Origin: Thiothrix lacustris DSM 21227
GTDB lineage: Bacteria; Pseudomonadota; Gammaproteobacteria; Thiotrichales; Thiotrichaceae
Reading direction: 5' to 3'
Assembly (NCBI RefSeq): GCF_000621325.1
Contig: NZ_JHYQ01000027.1
Location: 1-64,000, forward strand
DNA: 64,000 nt
Shown here: positions 8,279 through 15,986 of the stretch, piece by piece
Layout of the letters: each line of letters begins with the position of its first letter
Position numbering within the stretch: position 1 is the stretch's first letter
The notes under the pieces: model-generated
The model's input: the letters and a program-made list of their open reading frames with translations, nothing else
What the model was told of the DNA's origin: nothing
Database searches by the model: none
Made by a program: the position numbers and the translations under genes

Positions 8279-8294
8279 TGGCACACTGTTTGCT
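8279..8294 (+). promoter_or_regulatory. sigma-54 promoter of nrtA
   Basis: TGGCAC-N5-TTGCT, exact RpoN consensus, with -24 GG at 8280-8281 and -12 GC at 8292-8293. The predicted start near 8305 is three bases before the first hexaloop hairpin. Confidence 0.92.
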
Positions 8295-8307
8295 TTACTG
8301 AGAGTAA

Positions 8308-8392
8308 GCAGTCAACGGCGACTGCGTAGTGATGAAGTGACTCCTCTCCTCCTAACCGTGCGATGTAGTACGGCATTTGGGTAAAGCTGCCC
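8308..8392 (+). promoter_or_regulatory. ANTAR (NasT) antiterminator RNA element of nrtA
   Basis: P1 at 8308-8325 has stem GCAGTC/GACTGC and loop AACGGC, the same loop as narK P1. P2 at 8379-8392 has stem GGGT/GCCC and loop AAAGCT, the same stem as narK P2. Both loops obey the A1/G4 rule. P2's 3' arm GCCC opens the terminator's 5' arm, so the two structures compete. An extra hairpin (CCGTGC/GTACGG, loop GATGTA, 8356-8373) stands between P1 and P2. Confidence 0.87.
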
Positions 8393-8440
8393 TGACCGCT
8401 GTTGGTTCCTCCTCCCCAACAGTTGTCAGGGCTTTTTTTT
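8389..8440 (+). terminator. attenuator terminator in the nrtA leader
   Basis: GCCCTGAC (8389-8396), two unpaired bases, CTGTTGG, loop TTCCTCCTCC, CCAACAG, two unpaired bases, GTCAGGGC (8425-8432), then eight T. This is a strong intrinsic terminator 23 bases before the nrtA start codon. Confidence 0.92.
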
Positions 8441-8462
8441 GGTTACGAAAAAGGTTTCAACG

Positions 8463-9881
8463 ATGAGCAAGACACCAACAAGCGGACGCCGCACCTTCCT
8501 CAAGAAGGCCACGCTGGCACTGGCATTAAGTATGAGCATGAGCACTGGCCTGCTGATCAATACCACCGTACAAGCTGCTGCGGATACAGACAAAATTGGC
8601 AAACCGGAAAAAGCCGACCTGAAATTCGGCTTCATCAAACTGACTGACATGGCCCCCCTAGCCATCGCTTACGAAAAAGGCTTTTTTGAAGACGAAGGCT
8701 TGTACGTCAAGCTGGAAGCGCAAGCCAACTGGAAAGTATTGCTGGATGGTGTCATCGACGGCCAGCTTGACGGCGCACACATGCTGGCAGGCCAGCCGCT
8801 CGCCGCCACCATCGGTTTCGGCACCAAGGCTGACATCGTGACCCCGTTTTCGATGGATCTGAACGGCAACGGCATCACCGTTTCCAACGCCGTTTGGGAA
8901 GAAATGAAAAAGCACGTCGAAATGAAAGACGGCAAGCCTGTCCACCCGATCAAGGCCGATGCACTCAAGCCGGTGGTCGAGGACTTTAAGAAGGAAGGCA
9001 AGCCGTTCAACATGGGCATGGTTTTCCCGGTTTCTACCCACAATTATGAGCTGCGTTACTGGCTGGCAGCGGGCGGCATCCACCCCGGTTTCTATGCACC
9101 GAAAAAGGATGACATCAAGGGCACTATCAAGGCTGACGCGATTCTTTCCGTTACCCCGCCACCGCAAATGCCCTCCACCTTGGAAGCTGGCACTATCAAC
9201 GGCTATTGCGTCGGCGAACCGTGGAACCAGCAGGCTGTGTTCAAGGGCATCGGCGTGCCGGTCATTACCGACTACGAAATCTGGAAAAACAACCCGGAAA
9301 AAGTGTTCGGCTTGACCAAAGAGTTCACCGAAAAGAACCCGAATACCACTGCCCGTATCGTCAAGGCACTGATTCGCGCCGCTTACTGGCTGGATGAAAA
9401 CAATAACGCCAACCGTGCTGAGGCAGTGAAAATCCTTTCCAAACCGGAATACGTCGGGGCAGATGAAAAAGTCATCGCCAATTCCATGACCGGCACCTTC
9501 GAGTATGAGAAAGGCGACAAGCGTGACATACCGGACTTCAACGTGTTCTTCCGTCATAACGCGACTTACCCGTATTACTCTGATGCGGTCTGGTATCTGA
9601 CCCAGATGCGCCGCTGGGGGCAGATTGCTGATAAGAAAGAGGATAAGTGGTACGACGAAACGGCGAAAAGCGTTTACCTGCCAGCCATCTACAAGAAAGC
9701 GGCTGAAGCCCTGATCGCCGAAGGAAAGATGAAGCAGGAAGACTTCCCTGATTTCGGTGCAGAAAGCGGTTACAAGCCTGCTACCAATGAGTTCATCGAC
9801 GGCAAAACCTATGACGGTACGAAGCCGAATGATTATCTGGATGAGTTTGAGATTGGCTTGAAGAAAGACGCCGCCGTGTAA
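8463..9881 (+). CDS. nrtA: NrtA, periplasmic nitrate-binding protein of ABC transporter
   Basis: A 472-residue substrate-binding protein. The ATG at 8463 begins a twin-arginine signal, SGRRTFLKK then a hydrophobic stretch ending VQAAAD, so it is exported folded to the periplasm. Motifs shared with NrtA/CmpA include [18 protein letters not shown]-like text early in the mature part, [18 protein letters not shown] and [13 protein letters not shown]. Nitrate (perhaps nitrite or cyanate) is the expected ligand, given the neighbours. It is first of nrtABC, controlled by a sigma-54 promoter and an ANTAR-type leader. It is a paralogue of NasS at 3499, which lacks the signal. Confidence 0.93.
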   Translation: MSKTPTSGRRTFLKKATLALALSMSMSTGLLINTTVQAAADTDKIGKPEKADLKFGFIKLTDMAPLAIAYEKGFFEDEGLYVKLEAQANWKVLLDGVIDGQLDGAHMLAGQPLAATIGFGTKADIVTPFSMDLNGNGITVSNAVWEEMKKHVEMKDGKPVHPIKADALKPVVEDFKKEGKPFNMGMVFPVSTHNYELRYWLAAGGIHPGFYAPKKDDIKGTIKADAILSVTPPPQMPSTLEAGTINGYCVGEPWNQQAVFKGIGVPVITDYEIWKNNPEKVFGLTKEFTEKNPNTTARIVKALIRAAYWLDENNNANRAEAVKILSKPEYVGADEKVIANSMTGTFEYEKGDKRDIPDFNVFFRHNATYPYYSDAVWYLTQMRRWGQIADKKEDKWYDETAKSVYLPAIYKKAAEALIAEGKMKQEDFPDFGAESGYKPATNEFIDGKTYDGTKPNDYLDEFEIGLKKDAAV

Positions 9882-9886
9882 GCAAC

Positions 9887-9911
9887 AGGAGGTGGGTATT
9901 CCCCACCTCCT
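9887..9911 (+). promoter_or_regulatory. intercistronic hairpin between nrtA and nrtB
   Basis: Perfect 10-bp inverted repeat AGGAGGTGGG / CCCACCTCCT with a five-base loop and no U tract. It sits right after the nrtA stop. Such hairpins often protect the binding-protein message from 3' decay, giving more NrtA than NrtB. It also sequesters a strong AGGAGG. Confidence 0.65.
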
Positions 9912-9929
9912 CACCCATAGGATAATCCC

Positions 9930-10862
9930 ATGAACACCAAACACATATTCCAGACCTATGCAGCGCCCTTCATCGGCATCTTGTTGTTTCTGGCGATCTG
10001 GCAGATAGGCGCACCCAAAATCGTGACCTCGCTCGGCGCTGTTCCCGGCCCGGTGCAGGTGTTCGATCAGTTTGAAGGCTTGGTGGCTGAACATCAGGCC
10101 GCCCGCCAGAAAGAGGCTGATTTTTATCAACGTCAGGAAGAACGTAACACCGAGGCGCTGAAAGAAGACCCGAAAGCTGATGTAACGATTCGCCCTTATA
10201 CCGGCAAAGCGACGTTTTTTGACCAGATTTGGACGAGCATTTTCACTGTGATGACGGGCTTTGTGCTGGCGGGGTTGATTGCGATTCCACTCGGCATCGT
10301 CGCGGGGTTGAGTCAGACGGTGTATTCCGCCATCAATCCGCTGATCCAGTTATTCAAACCCGTTTCACCGCTGGCATGGTTGCCGATTGTGACCATTATC
10401 GTGAGCGCGGTTTATGTGTCGGATGATCCGATGTTTGCCAAATCATTCGTTACTTCGGCGCTGACGGTACTGCTGTGCTGCTTGTGGCCGACCATTATTA
10501 ATACCACCGTCGGCGTAGCCAATATCAGCAAGGATTTGCAGAACGTCAGCAAGGTGCTGCGCCTGAGTTGGTGGACGCATGTACGCAAAATCGTGCTGCC
10601 TTCCGCCATTCCGATGATTTTCACCGGCCTGCGCCTGTCACTGGGCATTGCGTGGATGGTGTTGATTGCGGCGGAAATGCTCGCGCAAAACCCCGGTTTG
10701 GGCAAATTCGTGTGGGACGAGTTCCAGAACGGCAGTTCCAATTCCCTCGGGCGCATTATCGTGGCGGTGATTGTGATCGGCCTGATCGGTTTCGCGCTGG
10801 ATCGTGGCATGTTGCTGCTGCAACGCCATTTTTCTTGGGATAAAAGCGCCGCGCTGCGTTAA
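9930..10862 (+). CDS. nrtB: NrtB, nitrate ABC transporter permease
   Basis: A 310-residue inner-membrane permease of the BPD_transp_1 type. The first span (FIGILLFLAIWQIGAP) is followed by an unusually long charged periplasmic insert (residues about 50-95, rich in Glu, Lys, Arg and Gln), then five further spans. The EAA loop that contacts the ATPase is seen around VLRLSWWTHVRKIVLPSAIP. It follows nrtA by 48 bases and precedes the ATPase by 20. Confidence 0.92.
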   Translation: MNTKHIFQTYAAPFIGILLFLAIWQIGAPKIVTSLGAVPGPVQVFDQFEGLVAEHQAARQKEADFYQRQEERNTEALKEDPKADVTIRPYTGKATFFDQIWTSIFTVMTGFVLAGLIAIPLGIVAGLSQTVYSAINPLIQLFKPVSPLAWLPIVTIIVSAVYVSDDPMFAKSFVTSALTVLLCCLWPTIINTTVGVANISKDLQNVSKVLRLSWWTHVRKIVLPSAIPMIFTGLRLSLGIAWMVLIAAEMLAQNPGLGKFVWDEFQNGSSNSLGRIIVAVIVIGLIGFALDRGMLLLQRHFSWDKSAALR

Positions 10863-10882
10863 TGGATTGAAGGAGAATACAC

Positions 10883-11776
10883 ATGACAACCACGACAAAC
10901 CAAGCAGATCATCTGTTGATTTCACAGGTATCCATCGACTTCCCAACGCCACAAGGGCCGTACCGGGCGCTGGATAAGGTAAATCTACGTATTAACAAAG
11001 GCGAATTCGTGTCCATCATCGGGCATTCCGGCTGCGGCAAGTCGACTGTGTTGAATATCGTTGCGGGGCTGTACAAAGCCACTGAGGGCGGTGTGATCCT
11101 CGACGGGCGCGAAGTGGATGAGCCGGGGCCAGAACGCGCCGTCGTGTTCCAGAACCATTCCCTACTGCCGTGGCTGACCGCGTATGAAAACGTTGAGTTG
11201 GCGGTGAAGCAGGTCTTCAAAGGCAAAAAGTCCAAGGCCGAAATGAAGGCATGGATCGAGCACAACCTGCACTTGGTACACATGGATCACGCCATGCACA
11301 AGCGCCCGGATGAAATTTCAGGGGGTATGAAGCAGCGTGTAGGCATTGCGCGTGCGTTGGCGATGGAACCACAGGTGCTGCTGCTGGACGAGCCTTTCGG
11401 CGCACTTGATGCCTTGACTCGCGCTCATTTGCAGGATTCTATGATGGAAATCCAAGCCGACTTGGGCAACACCGTGATCATGATTACCCATGATGTGGAT
11501 GAAGCCGTGCTGCTTTCCGACCGTATCGTGATGATGACCAATGGCCCTGCGGCGTCTGTGGGTGATATTCTGGAAGTGAATCTGCCGCGCCCGCGTAATC
11601 GTGTGGAGATGGCGGAATTGCCTGAATACATTCGTTGCCGTCATGCGGTGCTGAAATTCCTCTACGAGCGCCACGGACGCAAAGAAGAGGCTATCCCTTC
11701 CACAAAGAAGGAAGAGGGTGAACTTGAGAAGGGGAATATTGTGGCGTTGAAGTCTGTATTAACTAAAGCTGCTTAA
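10883..11776 (+). CDS. nrtC: nitrate ABC transporter ATP-binding protein (NrtC/NrtD type)
   Basis: A 297-residue ATPase with Walker A GHSGCGKST, Q-loop VVFQNHSLLPW, signature SGGMKQRVGIARALA, Walker B VLLLDEPFGALD and H-switch MITHDVDEA. It lacks the NrtA-like regulatory domain fused to cyanobacterial NrtC, so it resembles NrtD/CmpD. A 30-residue charged tail after the ABC domain is extra. With NrtA and NrtB it forms the high-affinity nitrate importer. No terminator is visible after its stop; a tRNA promoter follows at 11795. Confidence 0.92.
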   Translation: MTTTTNQADHLLISQVSIDFPTPQGPYRALDKVNLRINKGEFVSIIGHSGCGKSTVLNIVAGLYKATEGGVILDGREVDEPGPERAVVFQNHSLLPWLTAYENVELAVKQVFKGKKSKAEMKAWIEHNLHLVHMDHAMHKRPDEISGGMKQRVGIARALAMEPQVLLLDEPFGALDALTRAHLQDSMMEIQADLGNTVIMITHDVDEAVLLSDRIVMMTNGPAASVGDILEVNLPRPRNRVEMAELPEYIRCRHAVLKFLYERHGRKEEAIPSTKKEEGELEKGNIVALKSVLTKAA

Positions 11777-11794
11777 AAAAAACCACATTAAGTC

Positions 11795-11823
11795 TTGACA
11801 TGAATGGGAATAATACGTAAAGT
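11795..11823 (+). promoter_or_regulatory. promoter of the tRNA-Pro/Arg/His genes
   Basis: TTGACA (11795-11800), 17-base spacer, TAAAGT (11818-11823). The -35 is perfect and the -10 is moderate. It lies 52 bases before tRNA-Pro. Confidence 0.6.
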
Positions 11824-11874
11824 TCGCGCTCTTGATTGAAGAACAACACAACACTTGATTTGTTCTTTAAGCAT

Positions 11875-11951
11875 CGGAATATAGCGCAGCCTGGTAGCGC
11901 ACCTGTTTTGGGTACAGGGGGTCGGGGGTTCGAATCCCTCTATTCCGACCA
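11875..11951 (+). tRNA. tRNA-Pro (anticodon TGG)
   Basis: Cloverleaf with acceptor CGGAATA/TATTCCG, D-arm GCGCAGCCTGGTAGCGC, anticodon stem CCTGT/ACAGG around TTTGGGT, T-arm GGGGGTTCGAATCCCTC and encoded CCA. Confidence 0.97.
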
Positions 11952-11972
11952 TTCGATTTTTACCTCTTACTT

Positions 11973-12048
11973 GCGCCCGTAGCTCAACGGATAGAGCAAC
12001 GGCCTTCTAAGCCGTAGGTTGCAGGTTCGAGCCCTGCCGGGCGCGCCA
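11973..12048 (+). tRNA. tRNA-Arg (anticodon TCT)
   Basis: Acceptor GCGCCCG/CGGGCGC, anticodon loop CTTCTAA, T-arm with GGTTCGAGCC, encoded CCA. It reads the rare AGA/AGG arginine codons. Confidence 0.97.
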
Positions 12049-12081
12049 TTTTGTAGCCCAGCAGAAAATAAAGTTTTAGTG

Positions 12082-12157
12082 GTGACTGTAGCTCAGTTGG
12101 TAGAGCACTGGATTGTGATTCCGGTGGTCGTGGGTTCGAGTCCCATCAGCCACCCCA
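12082..12157 (+). tRNA. tRNA-His (anticodon GTG)
   Basis: Anticodon loop TTGTGAT, extra G at 12081 that can serve as G-1 opposite C73, T-arm GTGGGTTCGAGTCCCAT, encoded CCA. The acceptor stem GTGACTG/CAGCCAC has one A-C mismatch at the fourth pair. Confidence 0.95.
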
Positions 12158-12200
12158 CTTTTTCCCGCTTCAAATATTATACAAAAGCCTAAAGGCTGTG

Positions 12201-12206
12201 TATAAT
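12201..12206 (+). promoter_or_regulatory. possible -10 box of tRNA-Leu
   Basis: A perfect TATAAT lies 62 bases before tRNA-Leu. The sequence 17 bases upstream (TATACA) is only a moderate -35. A small inverted repeat, AGCCT/AGGCT (12187-12198), sits between them. Confidence 0.4.
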
Positions 12207-12267
12207 TGCCCCCTTCGTGATTCCCCACTGTTGCTGACGGGGCGGATTCCACGGTTAGTAGATACAT

Positions 12268-12352
12268 GCGAAAATGGCGGAATTGGTAGACGCACTGGTT
12301 TTAGGTACCAGCGCCGCAAGGCGTGAGAGTTCGAGTCTCTCTTTTCGCACCA
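12268..12352 (+). tRNA. tRNA-Leu (anticodon TAG)
   Basis: Type II tRNA with acceptor GCGAAAA/TTTTCGC, anticodon loop TTTAGGT, a long variable arm (CGCCGCAAGGCGT) and encoded CCA, 85 bases in total. Confidence 0.97.
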
Positions 12353-12425
12353 CCCTTATCCCTTTGATTTTTAATGACAATCTGCCCTGAAAAGGTGGAT
12401 GTCAGGCCCGTAACGAGGTTTTTAC

Positions 12426-13733
12426 ATGCAATTTTCTGTCGAAACAACCGGTAATATCGACCGCAAAATGACAGTGGCAGTTCCTGCCCAACAGATTGAT
12501 CAAGAAGTCGAAAAGCGCCTAAAGGGGATGGCTGGTCGGGTCAAAATTGACGGTTTCCGTCCAGGTAAAGTCCCTTTTACTGTCGTGAAAAAACGTTATG
12601 CAGATTCCGTGCGTTACGAAGTGGTTGAGAAATTGCTGGGTTCCAGCTTTCAAGATGCGGCGAATCAAGAAAAATTACGTGTCGCTGGCTTACCAGAAAT
12701 TGACCTGAAAACGATGGAAGAAGGCAAGGACTTAGAGTTCGTTGCTAGCTTCCAAGTCTATCCTGATGTGGTGATTGCGGGTGTGGAAACACTAAGCATT
12801 ACTCGTCCCATTGCCGAAATTGCGGATGCAGATCTGGATAAGATGATCGATGTCATTCGCAAGCAAAATCAAGAGTGGAACGACGTTGAACGTGCTGCTG
12901 CTGTCGGCGATATGGTTAATGTTGACTTTGACGGTTCTGTTGATGGCGAAGCCTTTGAAGGTGGCGCTGCTCAAGATTACTCAGTAGAACTCGGTGCAGG
13001 CCGCATGTTGAAAGACTTTGAAGAAGGTCTGGTTGGCATGAAAGCTGGCGAAGAGAAAACCATTGATGTGGCATTCCCTGAAAGTTACCACGCTGAGAAC
13101 CTGAAAGGCAAAACTGCCCAGTTCAAGCTTACCCTGAAAAAAGTACGTGAATCTGTACTGCCGGAAGTCAATGCTGACTTCATTACCAAGTTTGGTTTGG
13201 ATGGCGGTTCTGTTGACGAATTTCGTGCTGAAGTGAAAAAGAATATGCAGCGTGAACTCGACAATGCTATCAAGTCACAGCTTAAGCAGCAGGTAATGGA
13301 TGGTTTGTCTGACTTACATACCATCGATATTCCTAAAGCACTGGTGACGGATGAAATCCGCTACGTTCGTGATGAGTTCTCGCAAAACACTGGTTCTAAG
13401 CCTGATAATATCCCTGACGAGTTGTTTGCTCCACAAGCAGAGCGCCGCGTGAAGTTAGGTTTGATTGTCGGTGAAGTGATTCGCCAGAACAGCCTACAGC
13501 GTGACCCTGCACGCGTAGAAGCTATGTTGGAAACCGTAGCGGCCAGTTACGAAGACCCACAAGAGCTGAAAGACTACTACCGCAGCAACCGTCAAGCCAT
13601 GCAGACCATTGAAGCCGCTGTCATGGAAGAAATGATTGTGGACTGGGTGATGGAAAAAGCCACTGTGACGGATGAACCCCGCGACTTCGATAGCGTCATG
13701 AACCCTAAAAAGCCAGAACAGGCACAAGCCTGA
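12426..13733 (+). CDS. tig: trigger factor
   Basis: A 435-residue ribosome-bound chaperone and prolyl isomerase. The N-terminal ribosome-docking loop is clear (VKIDGFRPGKVPFTVVKKRY near residue 40). The FKBP domain follows at about 150-245 (GDMVNVDFDGSVDGEAFEGG), then the helical substrate-holding domain. The length is normal for the family. It opens the order tig-clpP-clpX-lon-hup, standard in gammaproteobacteria. It lies 73 bases after tRNA-Leu; ACGAGG serves as ribosome site. Confidence 0.98.
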   Translation: MQFSVETTGNIDRKMTVAVPAQQIDQEVEKRLKGMAGRVKIDGFRPGKVPFTVVKKRYADSVRYEVVEKLLGSSFQDAANQEKLRVAGLPEIDLKTMEEGKDLEFVASFQVYPDVVIAGVETLSITRPIAEIADADLDKMIDVIRKQNQEWNDVERAAAVGDMVNVDFDGSVDGEAFEGGAAQDYSVELGAGRMLKDFEEGLVGMKAGEEKTIDVAFPESYHAENLKGKTAQFKLTLKKVRESVLPEVNADFITKFGLDGGSVDEFRAEVKKNMQRELDNAIKSQLKQQVMDGLSDLHTIDIPKALVTDEIRYVRDEFSQNTGSKPDNIPDELFAPQAERRVKLGLIVGEVIRQNSLQRDPARVEAMLETVAASYEDPQELKDYYRSNRQAMQTIEAAVMEEMIVDWVMEKATVTDEPRDFDSVMNPKKPEQAQA

Positions 13734-13762
13734 ATTCCAGCACGCAAATAAGGTAGGTTGTA

Positions 13763-14377
13763 ATGTTTGTAAGAAACCCAGATGAACCACGCGCCGTTGG
13801 CGTTCCAATGGTTATCGAGCAATCTGCTCGTGGCGAACGCGCATTTGACATTTACTCGCGCTTGTTGCGGGAACGGGTCATTTTCTGCGTGGGTGAAGTC
13901 GAAGATTACATGGCGAACCTCATTGTGGCGCAATTGTTATTCCTCGAATCCGAAAACCCAGAAAAAGATATTCATTTGTATATCAATTCTCCGGGTGGGG
14001 TGATTACCGCAGGTATGGCAATTTACGACACTATGAAGTTCATCAAGCCGCATGTCAGTACGTTATGTATTGGTCAGGCAGCCAGCATGGGCGCTGTGTT
14101 GTTGGCAGCGGGTGAACCCGGCAAGCGTTTCGCATTGCCACATTCCCGCGTCATGATTCACCAGCCATCGGGTGGTTCACGTGGCCAAGCATCAGATATT
14201 GAAATACAAGCGCGTGAAATTCTTAAAATGCGTGAAGTATTGAATAGAGTATTGGCTGGTCATACCGGGCAAACGGTCGAGCGTATCGAGCAAGATACCG
14301 ATCGTGACAACTTTATGGATGCGGAAGCAGCACGTGCATACGGCTTGATTGATGAGGTCTTGATGGTTCGCACGTAG
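13763..14377 (+). CDS. clpP: ATP-dependent Clp protease proteolytic subunit
   Basis: A 204-residue serine peptidase that forms the double-ring ClpP chamber. Catalytic Ser108 lies in [11 protein letters not shown], His133 in MIHQPSGG, and the Asp in the [11 protein letters not shown] region. The short N-terminal propeptide-like stretch MFVRNPDEP precedes the mature start region. It is 29 bases after tig. A strong terminator follows, and clpX has its own promoter, so ClpP and ClpX amounts can differ. Confidence 0.98.
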   Translation: MFVRNPDEPRAVGVPMVIEQSARGERAFDIYSRLLRERVIFCVGEVEDYMANLIVAQLLFLESENPEKDIHLYINSPGGVITAGMAIYDTMKFIKPHVSTLCIGQAASMGAVLLAAGEPGKRFALPHSRVMIHQPSGGSRGQASDIEIQAREILKMREVLNRVLAGHTGQTVERIEQDTDRDNFMDAEAARAYGLIDEVLMVRT

Positions 14378-14409
14378 TCATTTTGGTGTTACTAACCACC
14401 ATTTGTCAG

Positions 14410-14437
14410 AAAACAGCCTGTCTTTACAGGCTGTTTT
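14410..14437 (+). terminator. intrinsic terminator after clpP
   Basis: Perfect 12-bp stem AAAACAGCCTGT / ACAGGCTGTTTT with loop CTTT; the 3' arm itself supplies the T run. Confidence 0.85.
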
Positions 14438-14499
14438 CGTGTCTGGACAGGTGTTTTTCAGGAAAAGAAGCGTAAAATACTTGCGAAAGCCGAGTATTC

Positions 14500-14528
14500 T
14501 TGTCACCAGACAAGTTTATTAGAATAAT
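14500..14528 (+). promoter_or_regulatory. sigma-70-type promoter of clpX
   Basis: TTGTCA (14500-14505), 17-base spacer, AATAAT (14523-14528): five of six matches in each box. The -35 is part of a small palindrome CTTGTC/GACAAG (14499-14514). An AATACT/AGTATT inverted repeat lies just upstream (14476-14498). Confidence 0.6.
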
Positions 14529-14616
14529 AGCGCTTGAAAATAAGCATACGGACACAACATAGTCCTTTGGTTTACATCGTTGATGTGTCGAGAAACGGCA
14601 CAGGATAGAGGTTCTG

Positions 14617-15903
14617 ATGAGTAAAGATAGAAGAGGCGATCAAGATAGCGGCAAATTGCTGTATTGCTCTTTCTGCGGAAAAAGCCAGCATGAAGTGCGT
14701 AAATTGATCGCTGGCCCTTCGGTATTCATTTGCGATGAATGTGTCGATCTGTGTAATGACATCATTCAAGAGGAAATGCACACCGCCCAAGGGGCTGATG
14801 AACAATCTTCCCTGCCGACGCCGCGTGAGATCAAGGGAAATCTTGATGAATACGTTATTGGTCAGGAATTGGCGAAGCGGGTACTGTCCGTTGCAGTTTA
14901 CAATCATTACAAGCGCCTGTATAAAAAATCCGGCGGTAAGGACGATGTTGAACTAGCAAAAAGTAATATTTTGCTGATTGGTCCAACTGGTAGCGGTAAG
15001 ACCTTGCTGGCAGAAACCTTGGCGCGTTTACTGAATGTGCCCTTTACTATCGCCGATGCGACCACTCTGACCGAGGCGGGTTATGTAGGCGAGGATGTGG
15101 AAAACATCATCCAGAAACTGCTGCAAAAATGTGATTACGATGTGGAAAAAGCCCAGACTGGGATTGTTTACATCGATGAAATCGATAAAATTTCTCGCAA
15201 AGCAGATAACCCTTCCATCACACGTGATGTTTCCGGCGAAGGTGTGCAGCAAGCATTATTGAAGCTGATCGAAGGCACGATTGCTTCTGTTCCACCACAG
15301 GGTGGGCGTAAACATCCACAGCAAGAATTCCTGCAAGTGGATACCCGCAATATTCTGTTTATTGTGGGTGGAGCTTTCTCGGGAATGGATAAAGTCATTC
15401 GCCGTCGTACTGAAAAAGGCAGCATTGGTTTCTCTGCTAAAGTTAAGCCACCTGAAGAGGGGCGTAGTTTTGGTGAAGTGATCAAGGAAATCGAAGCAGA
15501 AGACTTGGTGCACTATGGGTTAATTCCTGAGTTCGTTGGGCGTCTTCCTGTGATTGCTACATTGGAAGAGTTGGATGAAACCGCGTTAGTGCAAATTCTG
15601 ACTGAACCGCGTAATGCTTTGACCAAACAATACGGCAAGCTGTTTGAGATGGAAGGGGCAGAATTAGTCTTCCGTGATGATGCGCTGCATTCTATTGCCC
15701 GCAAGGCGATGGAGCGCAAGACTGGTGCACGTGGATTACGTTCTATTCTGGAAAAAATCTTGCTAGATACCATGTATGACCTACCATCAGAGCAAAATGT
15801 TAGCAAAGTAGTGGTAGATGAGTCAGTGGTTAAAGGTGAATCTCAACCTTACTTAATCTATGAAAATATCGAACCGCAGCAACAAATGGCTTCTGGCGAA
15901 TAA
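14617..15903 (+). CDS. clpX: ATP-dependent Clp protease ATP-binding subunit ClpX
   Basis: A 428-residue AAA+ unfoldase. The N-terminal zinc-binding domain has CSFCGKS and CDECVDLC. The ATPase core has Walker A GPTGSGKT, Walker [10 protein letters not shown], a [10 protein letters not shown] pore loop and a GFSAK segment equivalent to the ClpP-binding IGF loop. The C-terminal small domain includes [12 protein letters not shown]. The length is normal. It delivers tagged proteins to ClpP. Confidence 0.98.
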   Translation: MSKDRRGDQDSGKLLYCSFCGKSQHEVRKLIAGPSVFICDECVDLCNDIIQEEMHTAQGADEQSSLPTPREIKGNLDEYVIGQELAKRVLSVAVYNHYKRLYKKSGGKDDVELAKSNILLIGPTGSGKTLLAETLARLLNVPFTIADATTLTEAGYVGEDVENIIQKLLQKCDYDVEKAQTGIVYIDEIDKISRKADNPSITRDVSGEGVQQALLKLIEGTIASVPPQGGRKHPQQEFLQVDTRNILFIVGGAFSGMDKVIRRRTEKGSIGFSAKVKPPEEGRSFGEVIKEIEAEDLVHYGLIPEFVGRLPVIATLEELDETALVQILTEPRNALTKQYGKLFEMEGAELVFRDDALHSIARKAMERKTGARGLRSILEKILLDTMYDLPSEQNVSKVVVDESVVKGESQPYLIYENIEPQQQMASGE

Positions 15904-15924
15904 TTTCGCTCAGTAACATTTGTG

Positions 15925-15955
15925 GGTGTATCAGGGTTAGACACCCCGATACACC
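15925..15955 (+). promoter_or_regulatory. hairpin between clpX and lon
   Basis: GGTGTATC (15925-15932) pairs with GATACACC (15948-15955), with an inner GGG/CCC stem. No T run follows, so this may be an attenuator or processing site rather than a full terminator. Confidence 0.4.
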
Positions 15956-15986
15956 GCCCTTCTATCCTCCACAGTGAGTGCTTATT

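Noticed and set aside
7939-8376. Two short minus-strand frames in the nitrate intergenic region
   Set aside because: They overlap the hairpins, terminator and sigma-54 promoters, which explain the sequence better; no ribosome sites.
8658-10130. 490-codon open frame on the minus strand
   Set aside because: It is the exact antisense of nrtA, a common shadow of GC-biased third codon positions; its protein is His/Phe/Arg-rich with no domain.
11973-12352. Possible tRNA-flanked integration site (attachment site)
   Set aside because: No integrase gene and no repeated tRNA 3' end is seen nearby; the flanking genes are ordinary core genes.
15925-15955. Intrinsic terminator between clpX and lon
   Set aside because: The stem is good but no T run follows; listed only as a hairpin.
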